Below, one piece after another: positions 1-12,900 of a DNA stretch of 64,000 nucleotides. This stretch comes from Tretioscincus oriximinensis (Eukaryota > Chordata > Lepidosauria > Squamata > Gymnophthalmidae): the NCBI GenBank assembly GCA_022410635.1, contig JAJVDF010000453.1, forward strand, positions 154,020 through 218,019. The letters run 5' to 3'. Under the pieces are notes generated by a model, which saw only the letters and a program-made list of their open reading frames with translations, did not search any database and had not been told where the DNA came from. Each line of letters starts with the position of its first letter. The first letter of the stretch is position 1. A program made the translations under genes and the position numbers.

Positions 1-100
1 GGGGCAGCGAATGGAAGCGGCTTCCTAGAGGGGTCTCCTCCTTCCCCCTCGGCAAATGCCTNCTCTGCCGTAGTCACGGCGGCAGCAGACTTATTGTGGA
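1..100. repeat. GC-rich interspersed repeat, copy A (cut by window edge)
   Basis: GC-rich segment starting gggcagcga and running through ggcttcctaga, cctcggcaa and ggcagcaga. It aligns along its whole length with 2214-2312. Not recognised as a named family. The left end is lost at the window edge. Confidence 0.7.
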
Positions 101-761
101 AATTCTTTGGCTTTCCTTGTCTTTTGTTGTTTTCACTTTGAGGCTAACTGGAAGAATTATGCTTAAAACAGTATTTTCATTAACAATAATGAAGCCACAG
201 CATACAAATTCACCTACATTCAAAATCTAGTAGATTACTGAAAATAAATTGCATGTTTTGTTTATGTTTCTTAGAATTTTATAGAACAAATTTATATCCT
301 CTAGCATGTAGATTTTACAGGTATTATTAGATACCTTCAGCAGGGAAATGAATTCTGTAATACTCCATTTTTGACTATGGTTTTCTTACAAGTTTTTTTT
401 CCTTTGCATTTTTTTTCTCAGAAAATCAGAATATTGTGTTTTGAATGCTATCTTCTTATTACTCTTCTGTCACTTTTTCAGAAGTCACTGAACTGTAGGT
501 TTCTATACTAGTTAACTATGTGTTTGATGTGCATTTCCATCATTATAGGTCACTAGTATGGACATACAAATTACTATGTTTTTGCTTGGTCAGTTTTGTT
601 AAGAGAAGCAACTTGAAGGTTTTCTTTTAAACCTTTGGACAAGAAACGTCTTTCTGCGGAATCTTGAGAAACCCTGACCTGTAATTTGTATTCAAAATGT
701 TAAATGGATACATAATGCTAAAAAACTAAATAACAATTATTCGTGTCTGTTCTCTATGTAG
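101..761. other. Intron upstream of exon a, no feature
   Basis: AT-rich intron sequence. I see no exon, no recognisable repeat and no RNA gene apart from the GC-rich repeat at the very start of the window. Confidence 0.6.
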
Positions 762-920
762 GATGCTGCTATGGATGAGCATAGTGAAAAGAATTTTTAT
801 GGATCTGATGATGAACAACAAGAGAAAAATAAGAAAATGAACAAGATCTACTCCATGGATCCTGATCACAGATTACTTATACAAAATACAAAGCCATTGC
901 TGCAAAGCCGGAATGCTGCT
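762..920 (+). CDS. AP3B1: AP3B1 exon a (first in window), adaptin trunk
   Basis: Encodes 53 residues, phase 0 at both ends. It follows a pyrimidine-poor acceptor ending in tatgtag and stops at donor gtaggg. The first half is an acidic, lysine-rich linker ([11 protein letters not shown]). The second half is the conserved trunk block [19 protein letters not shown]. The linker is the variable loop of the beta-adaptin trunk; the rest is nearly invariant in vertebrate beta-3A. Confidence 0.95.
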
Positions 921-3900
921 GTAGGGATTAATTAAACAAATATTTGTCTTGAAACCATATTGTTTGTTCAACAGTGAAAAGAATTGTGTAGGGACACAGT
1001 GGTATAATGGTTAAGAGCTTTGGTCATTCAACAGGGATATTGGGAGTTCAAGACCCAAGAGCCGGCTGTAAGCTGCTCTGAGTCCCTAGAGCGAAGTATA
1101 AAAAATAGATGATGATGATTGTTTTAATAGATCAGTGTTTCCTATTCACTTGCATTATCCTTGGAAGCCTTTTTCCATGAACTGTGTCCTTCATATTAAC
1201 AAAAATATATTTCAAATATTCTGCCTGGTTCATATCTCAGGTTGGGGATTACTACACTAGAGCTATAATCTCATCTGAATAAGATAAGCAACAGTAATGT
1301 GCTTGTTAAGTAATTTTAGAAAAAAATTCCTTCTGTTTATTTTTTTCTTCAAGCTATAACTTAGGACTGATACCCTTACTGCTACTCAGTGCCACAAAAT
1401 TGAGTTTGAGTTCCATTGGCTGCATGAACATGTGCTTGCCATTTTTGATCTGGCCTTTATAATAAGTCCTATCCAGGAGTCTCTTTTATCCTTCCAACCT
1501 GTCCATTGTCTTCCTCCTCTTCTGTTCCTCCTAGACTTATCAAGCAACATGGTTTTTTTTCTAGTTCTCCATTTGCTTGCATCACATGCTTGATAATCAT
1601 TGTCTCTAAGGAGCAATCTTGTTTTATTTGATCCAGGACTGATCCATTTATTTTTTTCTTGCAGTTCATGATATTTTAAGTAACCATTTCCACTTCCATT
1701 ACTCAAGGTCTTCTACTTTCTCTTTCTTACTCTTTCACTGTCCAACTTTTGCAGTCATGCATCACAGCAGGAAAGCTAACTGCTTTAATNATTCTTGTCT
1801 TTGCAAGAAAATGTCCTTATCTTTCATGATTTTGTCAGATTTTGTCATGTTTTACTTCTTTAGGCTTATCTGTAGCAAATTGGCCAACTGTGTTCTTCCT
1901 CTTCATTGCCAGCTACAAATTTCTCAGGAGTACTGTTGACATTATTTTTAAATAATATTTAGCATAAATCCAAATTTCATCTTTCTCTTTCAAAATAAGT
2001 TCTAATAAGTATTCTTTAAGCTAACAAAATTGTGTTGGCTACAATTTAATTTCTTGCCTATTATTTCTTCAGTTTTTGTAATAAGTTAAACAGATACAGG
2101 AACAATATGAATTCTTTCGCGCGTCCAGTGAAGAAGTGAGGAAATGGCGTCCGGCAGAGGGTTTTATATCCTCTGTCTCTAGGAAGCTGCTCCATCTCCT
2201 CGCACCCGTTTCCGGGCAGCGAGAAGGAGGCGGCTTCCTAGACCGTCTCCCTCCTTTCTCCTCGGCAACTTGCCGCGCCGCCGCAGTTGCGGCTGCAGCG
2301 GATTTCTTATCTTATTTTATGCAGTTCAAAATCTATATATAGCATAGATGCAGAGAAGTAGAATACAAAAACTGCTGTTTATACATTACATAATCTTTCA
2401 TCCATACAGATGAGAATTAAAGTGCCCAGTCATTTCTTCCTACAATACCCAAAATTATGTATATTATTTCTTCAACTTTTCTTTTTCCGGGGAAGAATTC
2501 TTTATATCAGTTCTAACTATTGACCATATATCCTTGGAGCTTTAGTCTGACCACACCATTAAGTCAGAATGTATTTTGGGATATTTGATTCTCTTTCCTA
2601 ATAGTTGAACACTGCCATTTGATTTAGAGGCCTCATCATCTGATACCATAAGATGTTTTAGTGATAAAGAGATACTTACAATTTTCCTGGTATTGGTGCC
2701 AAAGTTATTTGCTACTGCTTTCAGATTTCCCCACACAGTGGAAGTTTGATTTTGGAGACACTACAGTCAAAGCTAAAAAGTCATTGTACTATCAATAACA
2801 TACAAATTAAAACCTTATATAAATATGGAGTTATATAATGATTTTTTATGTTTTGAAGTTTCTAGTACAATGACACATTTTTGTGGTTTTTATTTAACGG
2901 TGCCTGTCATCATGCACATTGCATGCATCTTACAAACTTGATGTTCATTGTAGATTAACTGTTTACAGTTTCATTGAAGTTGAGAATTATGAGGGATCAT
3001 GTATTTTTGTAACAATGTATGGTAAGAGTCTGAGAACTTTAAATATAGAATCATAGCGTTGGAAGGGACCCCCAGGGTAATCGGATCCAACCCCCTGCTC
3101 NATGCAGGATTCATTAAAAAATCCCAGAAAGCTGACTATCCAGTCTCTGTGTTTCTCTAAGCTTGATTAATTTAAAGATGTCCTTTTGTGGTAAACCTTT
3201 TTTTTGTGGTAAACCTTTTCTTAAGCAGATCATGGAAATAGTCTTGTGAATATTTTCTATTAAAATACTGTTTTAATTGTTACTTGTAGGTTGTGATGGC
3301 AGTAGCCCAACTTTATTGGCACATAGCACCTAAATCAGAAGCTGGCATTGTTGCCAAATCATTGGTTCGTTTACTACGCAGTAACAGGTAATTGGTAATT
3401 TGATTTTTCGGAGTAGTTACAAATGTTGGAATTCAAGATAGGATATTCTCTGTGGCAGCCCCTAGACTATGGAATGGCCTCCCCTGTGAGGTACATCTAT
3501 TATCTCTGTGTGTATTCAGAAAATGCTTGAAGACACACCACTTTGGCCTGGCTTTTGGCTGAGAAAACTGCTGTCCCTTCCCTANTTTTAGATGTGACTG
3601 TTTTTAATAAGTTAACTGGATTTTCATTATTAACCACCCTGAGACCTTTGGGAACAGGGCAGTATAGAAATGTAAATAAATAAATGTGTGTCATGCCAAA
3701 CTGACAGTTATTTTCTAATTTTTTTAATTTCAACTGAAAGATTTATACTGGTTGCTTTATTAACCACTGAATTCAGTCTGAACTGAGCAAGTCCGGTGTT
3801 GTGGTTAGAGTGTCAAATTATCTGGAAGTTTACCAGTTCGATTTTGCACTCCTCCATGAAGCCAGCTGGGTGATCTTGGGCTAGTCAAAGTTCTTTGGTG

Positions 3901-6900
3901 TACTCTCAGCCTGGCATACTTCACAAGGTGTCTGTTGTAAAGAGAAGAACCGAAGGTTATGTAAGCTGCTTTGAGTCCCTTCCAAGTTGAAAAAAGTGGG
4001 ATATAAAAAAATCACCTCTTCCTCCCCTCCTTCTTCTTATCCTTTCTTCTTCCTACTTCATCCTTCTTCCTTCTTTTCTTTTACCTTTAAAGAATAAGGA
4101 ATATCTTATTTTATATAAATCAGCCAGAAGGAAAACTTCTTACAATTCTACCACCTTGGAGGTTATGAGGAATAGGGGCCTCATAACTTCTTTTGTGGCC
4201 TTCAGGCTTTAAAATAGCTTCTCATTGAGGTATATCAGACAGAGATTTTATATGGCTTTGGTTATGTTTCTATAAATCTACTGAGAAGAATTTTAAATCA
4301 TTATTTTGTAAAGTATGTTTGAGGATGCAAGCTGGGTTTGAAATGACTGTATTTAATCCAGATAGTTGTTGAAAGTATAATAATTTGTATGTTTATTTAA
4401 ATCATGTTTTCTGGTGTGTAAATATTTATATAAAAACATTCTATATATTTACAGTTAGTATTCAGTACTTCTGTGGAAAGAAGCATAAATGTGATGGATA
4501 TTAATCTTGTGATCTTGACTTTTAGGGAGGTGCAATACATAGTTCTCCAGAATATAGCTACAATGTCAATTCAACGCAAGGTATGATATATTGAAGATGC
4601 ACTGTAATAAAGAAGTTCTAGAAATTTTAATTTATGAATGCTGTCCTTAGGCTGACCAAATGATCTCTTTTTCTGGGAGGAACCCAGTTTTGGGGTGTCT
4701 ACCCCACCCTCCGGGGTGGGTGGGTTTCCCCATTTTTTGATGAGGAAAAAAAATAGATTTTTTTAAAAAATCTTTTTGATTCACAGTACCACCACTAGGG
4801 GGCTCTGGCAACCAGGATCAGCTCCTGAAGGCACCCTCCCCTCAGTAAAAAATAAACAAATGCAAATTTCTCATACACTTCCAAAAATTCTCAGGCACTT
4901 TCTGGGTTACTCAGGCAAGGATTTCAGGGGCGTATGCATGTAAAAAAATACCCCTCAGTAAAAAATAAAAAATTGGCAAATTTCTCACACACTTTGAAAA
5001 ATTCTCACACACTTTGAAAATTCCCACGTGCTTTGTAGATTTCCCGAGAGGTGATTTTGGAGGGATGTGCATGTTTGTAGGTGATCTGAATATTTAAGAA
5101 TGTGCAAATTAGCATGCATACTAAATTACCCCAGTTTGGTCCTCAGAAAATCTGGTCAGTCTACTGTCCCTTATTCTTCAAACTTTGCAAAAAAACCACA
5201 GACTTTTAGCTCAATAGATCCTAAGTGAATCCTGCTACTAGGTGACTTTGTATTGAAAAGAAAAAAGACAGTAACTGTTACAAAGTAGATAATCTTGCAG
5301 TTAGTGTAGATGGCATAAATAATTATAACCTAAACCAGTTTTTTTTTGCTATACCTTTAGGCCATAGGGGGCTGTTTTATAACATTTCAAATCATCACCA
5401 CCAGTTAAAGATTAGCTTTATTAAGAAATTCAGTTAAGGTAAAAATAGTCTTAAGCCGAAAGCCAAATTCTCCCTAGAGGCATCTTATTGATTTGGGGTT
5501 AGGAAGGCAACAGTGAATGAGAAATTTAATCTGAGATTGGGGTAGATGTTTGAGTGATATGACCACTAAAGCAGTCTTATATTCTAATCTAATTCAGCTA
5601 GTCCCAATCCTAAATCCAGAGCTAAGTCTACCTCAAACAAAAAACCCTTAAAGCCCCTAGCTTACCACCCTAAGAGAGGTGGTATCCCCAGTTACAACAA
5701 CCATTCTTTGCCTATGCTATCCTGTTATGTTCTGTCTGTGGCTGTTGAACACTTTCACTGTGGAGGACTTAATAGTTAGTGATTATTATTTATTTATTTA
5801 TACTTATATCCAGCCCTATACCCGAAGGTCTTATGCAAGGTAGTTAGGCCTGGGATATCAACTATAAGGAGAAAACATCCAAAAGGGGCTGCTGCAGCTG
5901 AAGTTAAACAGTATTCTGGTCTAGACTAGATTCCAAAACAGGTTGAACCAATGGAAGAGGAGAATCCAAAGAAACAAACAGAACAAAACAGAAAGCTAAA
6001 GAAAATAAAANTAAGAATGCAGGATGCAAAGCTGCCAATGTGATTACCCACCAATGCTTAAGCATCTTTTGAACTTGCATGAACCAGTTAAATTAACCTT
6101 GCCAACATTGGGCTCATAAGAGAATCTTGGCACAAATTTTAAATCTGGTTCAATTCAGTATCTAACTACTGAAAGGAATAGATTTACTACTAACTGCTTT
6201 GTATCAGATATTACTCAGCACATCTCTTGTCCCTTTTTCAACCTTTTCTTGAGTGCATTCTCTCTAGTAGAAAACCCCTGGAGGAGAGGAGCATGTGCTT
6301 AAAGAAAATTGTAGCTGTGATTTCTAATACTCTTTATGTCCTTCTTCAGGGTATATTTGAACCTTACTTGAAGACTTTCTATGTTAGGTCAACTGATCCC
6401 ACTATGATCAAGACATTGAAGGTATATTTTAAGTCTAAGTATATTAATATGGTTATTTTATGGAGATTTTTAAAAGTATTTTTCAGTATCAGTATACTGT
6501 TTAAAAATAATAATAAAACAGATTCTAGCTAACCCTAAAAAGTGATTTTTTTGAAAATCATCAAAGCTGTATTGTGGATGGTGCATTTCTGAAACTGGCA
6601 ACATGTCTTGTGTTTAACAGAGTGGCTTGACCAGTAGCTGAATATTACAATATTTAAATCATTTTCCTATATATGTACAAGTTTTGAATTTATTCATTCT
6701 TTATATTTCTCATGCACTTTCAGGATATATGTCAAAATGTTACACCCCACCTTTTGTTGCCCTTTCATTTATATTTCTTTGATGTTCAAGATAAATTGTT
6801 TTCTACCTCTCCCCTTTTCTTGCCCAATTTTCCTTCTACTATTCTCTGAAAGTTAATGTCTTGGAGTTTCTCAAAGTTGTCAATTTGAACCCAATTCAAA

Positions 6901-9900
6901 TACTAATTTAGTTGATTATAAATTTGTAAGTGTAATTTTTAATGCCTTTCTTTTTGAAATCTAGATAATAATTATAGCCATAACTTACAACTGGTTTTGC
7001 TACTTCAGAAATGGCTGGNGTATAAAACAGTCATAACATTACCATATTCAGAATTAAGCATAGAACTGGTATAGTATTTTCTTTCCTACCATTTCCTGCA
7101 CAAGAGAAGTGGAGCAAGAACACACATGATACTGTTGTTTATTAAAAAGCATTTGTTTATTGACTCTAATGCTCTTAAGTTTTTTCCTAAGCAGAAAATG
7201 TTGTCTTTTCTGTAACTTTTCTCAATAAATTTGTTCTTTCGTATAGCTTGAAGTCCTAACCAACTTAGCAAGCGAAGCTAATATATCCACCCTTCTCAGA
7301 GAATTTCAGGTTTGTATATTCTTTTGCTTAAAATTCAGACTTATGTCCATTTGATTTCATATTATTCTAAATTGAACAAAAAATGTTTTCGCACNTAAAA
7401 TTTGAGTCTCCAGATTATCACATTAAATGATATATTGTTAGCCTTTTTTATTATTCCCAGCTTGCAAACAGGGGGAAATGTGCCAAATATTATGGTATTC
7501 TAAAATATTCAGTCAGTGGTCTGATTACAGGTCACTTAATTTCAAGAAATATTGACATATGAACTACTTATGTATAAGTTCTAGATATTCAGCTTTTCGC
7601 TGTACTGTACAGTGAACTGTTAATTTAATATACTGTTTAATGAAATTAAAAAAGCATTATCTCTAATATTGAAGTCATTCTTAAATTAAGAGTTCCCTCT
7701 TTATTCGAAAACATGGGTAATGTAAGAGAAGGGCTCATTCTCAGGGCTTGTCGGGGTTTTCTTCTCTCTAAGTAAAGATAAAGTAAGAGAAGACTGCAAT
7801 GGTTTCCAGAATCAAAATACAAGGCTACTTTATAGTTTATGAATCTTGCTTCAGTGTGTTTGCCATATTAAATATCTCCCAAATATTTGCTGGTCATCCT
7901 GTCTCTCCTCTCCACGTCTGTGAAATGAGTGACTAAATTCTCCTTGATTGTTGCAGACACAGCCACTTCACCAGGTAGTCTGTATACTGTCAGCTCATTT
8001 TTCTGACCACTTGTTTTAGAAATCCTTTAGATCTTTAAAAGCAAGTAAAGAGACAGATGGGAAGTCAGCTAGAATTACATGCAGTTGTCAGATGAACCAC
8101 TGATGTACGTGCACTCCTTGTACAGCAATTGTTCAGACATCAGGCTTTACAGTTTTGGTCCAAACAGTGTAGTTTGGAGAAGTTCAATAGCAGCCAGCTG
8201 GTTGCAAATTCTGATTTTCAGAATTTGGCAACCTAGGAATCAAAAGCTTTGTTTCTGAGTAAGACTTCCACCCTTCCAAGCTGCAGGTGCTGCTGGACTC
8301 CTACATTATTTCCAGGAAAGGAATATGAGGCAGTCTGTAAACTTGCTTCAAAACATCAATCTACAGATTTTATCCCTTTTCTTTCTTTTATGGTTTGCAA
8401 AGATAAGTGAAGGGAATTTCAGCAAGAACTATTGAGTCTTTGGAAGTACAAACAAACANGAACTCTAGGTCTGTTGTCCCAGTTTAGTCATCAATTAAAC
8501 AATCAATGATTGTTCTAAACAATGCACAGCATTTTAGCTAGATTATACTGGTTTGAGATGTTTGAGAAAGCAACACATGATCTCCTGTACTCTAACAAGT
8601 GGTCCTCTGTGAAGATTCAAGAACATTATTTACCCTTCTGCTCCAAGAACTGAGTTATTTAAACATCCTTATTGTTGTATTTATATTCCATGTATTAATT
8701 CCAAAATCAATGGTTATTTCCCCCACAGTACTGTATACTTTTGTTAAATTTTAAATTGGTAAGGTAATTGATAGTTATTGCTGTTTTCTTCAGACCTATG
8801 TGAAAAGCCAAGATAAACAGTTTGCTGCAGCTACAATTCAAGCAATAGGCAGATGTGCGACCAACATAACAGAAGTAACTGACACATGCCTTAATGGCCT
8901 GGTATGTTTGCTGTCCAACAGGGATGGTAAGTTGTTTTATTTTTTGTGAACGATTAATAGCTTTTTACTGAAACATAATAATAACATATTGAATTATTTT
9001 CATTAAACAGTGTATTTTAGTGTACATTGTGTCGTTTAAGAACACAAGAAAATCTAAATTGTGCTGCAGTGCATCTGATCCAGGATTTTGCCTCACATCT
9101 TTGCTCATCCATTGCTTTGGGGCATCTCAAGTAGCAGAAGGAGGCAAACCCCTCATCTTCTCTCAACTCCTTGCAGGTGGCGTGTAGGGACATTCTGTCT
9201 GTGTCTCCAATTTGGAGACAATTCCTGGGCATTGATTGATTCTAGTAACTGTAACAGATTATGATGTATGGTCTTTTAAGAACGTAAGAAGAGCCACACT
9301 GGATCGGGCCAGAGTCCATCTAGTCCAGCGTTCTGTGTCACACAGAGGCCCACCAGATGCTCCTGGACAGTCTGAACAGAGGACATGAGTCCCTACAAAT
9401 TGCATTCCGGAGACAACATCCAGAATCCATCCTAGTACCCATTTATACCCTTGGTGTCCATGAATCTGTCTAGTTCTGTCTTGAAGCTATCCAAGCTGTA
9501 TGCTACNACCACCTCTTCAGGAAGTAAATTCCACAGGCCGAAGACCCTCTGAGTGAAAAAATACTTTTCCTTTGTCAGTTCTCACTTTTCTGCCCATCAG
9601 TTTCAAGGAGTACCCTCTGGTCTTACTGTTGTGTGATAGAGAAAACATTTTTTCTCTATTTACTCTATCCATCCAATGCATGATTTTGTACACTTCAATC
9701 ACATCACCTCTCAAACGTCGCCTTTTGAGGCTGAAGAGGCCCAGTCGTTGCAGCCTGACTTCATAAGGGAGGTGCTCTGGACCCTCGATCATTTTTGTTG
9801 CCCTTTTCTGCACCTTCTCTAGTTCCACAATATCCCTCCTGAGATGTGGTGACCAGAACTGAACACAGTATTCCAAATGTGGCCTCACCACAGATTTATA

Positions 9901-12900
9901 AAGAAGCAAAACAACATTTGCTGACTTGTTTTCGATTCCTTTCCTAATTATCCCCAACATGAAATTTGCATTTCTTGCTGCCGCTGCATCTTGGGTTGAC
10001 ATCTTCATTGAATTATCCACCAACACCCCAAGATCCCTTTCTTCCTCGGTCACAGAAAGCTTGGTTCCCATTAGGTAGTAGGAGTAATTGGGGTTCTTTG
10101 CCCCAATGTGCATGACATGCACTTGCTTAAATTGAAGTGCTTTTGCCATTTTGATGCCCACTCACCCAATTTCAATAGATCACTCTGGAGTACCTTACAA
10201 TCATTTTCAGTTTTCACTACCCTGAACCGTTTAGTGTCATCAGTGAACTTGGCTACTTCATTGTTTACCTCGACATCCAGATCGTTTATAAATATATTGA
10301 AAAGCAAAGCTCCCAGTAAAGACTCCTGAGGTACCCCACTTCTTATCTTTTTCCACTCAGAGAACTGTCCATTTATTACTACCCTCTGTTTTCTATCTTT
10401 TAGCCAGTTTCCAATCCATGAAAAAGTCTGTCCCCTTATACCACGAATGAGGAGCTTTTTAAGGAGCCTTTGATTAGGAACTTTATCAAAAGCCTTCTGA
10501 AAATCTAGATGCACAATATCAACTGGATCCCCTTTATCTACACATTTGTTAACACTCTCGAAGAATTCTAGCTAGTTAGTAAGGCATGATTTACCTTTGT
10601 GGAAGCTGAGTTTCATTCAGCAATGTGTGCTTCTCCATGTGTTTAGTAATTTTGTCCTTAATTATGGTTTCCAACACTTTACCTGGAACTGATGTTAAAC
10701 TGATGGGTCTATAATTTCCAGGATCACCCCGGGATCCTTTTTTGAAGATTGGTATTACGTTAACTACCCTCCAATCTACTGGTACTGTGCCTGATCTTAA
10801 TGAAAGATTAAATAGTTTGGTTAGAAGGTCCGCAATTTCATATTTGAGTTCTTTAAGAATTCTTAGAGGAATGTCATCTGGCCCTGTGGATTTATTAAGG
10901 TTCAGCTTATTAAGGCTAGCAAGGACCTCTTCCCTTGTTATCTCTATCCAGTTTAATTCATGTGGTGTTCTTCCTGAGAAAACTAAAGCAAAAACCTCAT
11001 TTAACCTTTCTGCAATCTCCACGTATTCCTTGATTATACCCATTTGTCCATTCCTATCTAGTGGTCTGACTACTTTCCTGGTAGGATTCTTATTTCTGGT
11101 GTATTTGAAAAAGTCCTTATTATTTTTTTTAATATTCCTTGCAATGTGCTCCTTACAGATTTTCTTTGCATCCCTGACTACCTTGCATTTGGTTTGCCAC
11201 AGTTTGTGCTCCCTTCTGTTCTCCTCACTAGGATAAGCCTTCACTTTTTAAATGAGTTTCTCTTCATTCTAATGAGTTCCCTTACTGCAATGGTAAGCCA
11301 TACGGGTGCCTTCTTGGACTTGGCGGAACCCTTTCTTCCCTTGGGAAAGCATTTTATTTTACGAAAGTTGAAGGTTTCTGTATTAGAACTACTTGACAAT
11401 TTTCTATCCACGTTCAAGTTGAAAGTTATTGTATTATGGTCACTGTTTCCTATGGGATCAGTTACAGTTACATCTTGTATCAGGTCCTGTTCATTACTTA
11501 GGACTAAATCCAAGATTCACTTGCCCCTCGTTGGTTCTAAAACCACCTGCAATCAGTATGTCTAAGAATTTTATTTCTTTTTCATAAGTTGCACTCCTGG
11601 GAGTGGGATATTCCTGTTGCATCCCCGGAGGTCTCATCTTGATGCCTATTTCTGACTCTCTGCTTCTCCAGGTCAGCTACCTTGGTCTCAAGGGAAGAAA
11701 CACGTTCCCTGAGAACCAGGAGCTCCTTGCACGGAACACATACCCATGACTTCTCACCAGCAGGTAGACAGTCATACATCTGACACTCAGTGCAAAACAC
11801 TGGGAAGCCCCCTTCCCCCTGCTGGATTTCTACCTTCATTCCTAGTATATTTTTATTTTATTTTTATTACTATTAAAATTATCTTCTATTTCAAGATCCT
11901 TTAGTTATGGTTGCAAACTAAGATATTTTTAGTAAAACTATTAAAATTATTCTTTTAGTATATGTTATGATGTGAATTTTCTTACAATATAATAAAATAT
12001 TTAGTTTGATTTTTTTATATATATAAAAAGCCCCTCTATCCATTGGATATAATTAAATTTGTATTTGTTTTTAAATTTTATTCTTATTTTTCTTTTAGTA
12101 ATTTGTATAATGTTTATATCTCGCACCCAATTTTATCAACAAAATTTCAGAGCTTACCCCACAGCAGAGCTGTTTTTTTATTGGTTCGTATTTTTTAAAA
12201 AAATATAAAATCTAAATAGAATTATCTTTTAGTTGTGGTGTAAAGTTTGCTAAAAATACTTTGACTCACCAGCAAGCTCTTCCCCCTTCAGGGTCTTGGT
12301 TTTGCAGGAAAAAACTGCTTTTTAAACTCCTAAAAATTCCCAAACTCCAAGCTCTGTCTCTCCTGGTGATTTTCTGCCCCTCTTCCTTGGGCTGGAAAGA
12401 GGAAGTGACTTAGCTTGTTTGCTAGCTCCTCCCTCTGATTCACCAGCAAGCTCCTCCCCCTTCAGGGGCTTTGTTTTGCAGGAAAAATCCCTGCTTTTTA
12501 AACTGCTAAAAATTTCCAAACTCCAAGCTCTCTCTCCTGGTGATTTCCTTTTTTATTTTTATTAATATGGCTTGCCTTTGTAATTCAGGTAATTTTATAT
12601 GTTTAAATAATTTGGGTTTTTCAGTGATTATAGTTAAATCACTGTGCAATACTGTTATCTTGATGCAAAATGTATTTAATTTTTTTTCTGCAGCTGCATT
12701 AAGGTGGCTGTACTGTAGAGGGTGCTAGAAGCAGAGAAATGTGGGGTTTCTGTATATATGTAGTGTGATAAAAAAAACACCATATTACACAATTTGGAGT
12801 TGCCACCAATAAATGTGTTTTTTTTTNATTTGAAATTTGTTGATGCAAAATAAATTAAAATAATGAACTGAAAACCTAGGGTTTAATTATGTGTTAAATG

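Larger units (their letters stand above)
9275..12548 (-). mobile_element. CR1 LINE, 3.3 kb, 5'-extended but internally deleted
   Basis: Reads right to left: 5' tandem units (12548-12267), AT-rich leader (12260-11840), ORF1 N-terminus (11839-11582), endonuclease C-terminus (11513-11241), reverse transcriptase (11244-9517), then a 3' UTR ending at ttaagaacgtaagaagagcc on the + strand, which is the CR1 terminus. The ORF1 esterase region and most of the endonuclease are missing at about 11565-11600. Several frameshifts and an FTDD in place of FADD show that it is inactive. It sits antisense in the AP3B1 intron. Confidence 0.9.

Noticed and set aside
986..1060. A functional tRNA gene
   Set aside because: A- and B-box-like sequence exists but no cloverleaf or acceptor pairing; it is followed by a SINE 3' end, so it is a SINE head. 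The same applies to the heads of family S.
1386..1706. 106-codon minus-strand frame rich in Arg/Lys/Trp
   Set aside because: No family recognised, no codon character, and a competing frame overlaps it; likely chance in a mixed-composition intron.
9017..9240. Possible extra CR1 3' end (tttaagaacacaagaaaatc)
   Set aside because: The opening resembles the CR1 terminus and gatccagg is present, but the following sequence does not align well enough with other copies to call.
10742..11565. Plus-strand open frames of 139-164 codons
   Set aside because: They lie opposite the CR1 RT and endonuclease frames, which carry the conserved motifs; these are shadows.
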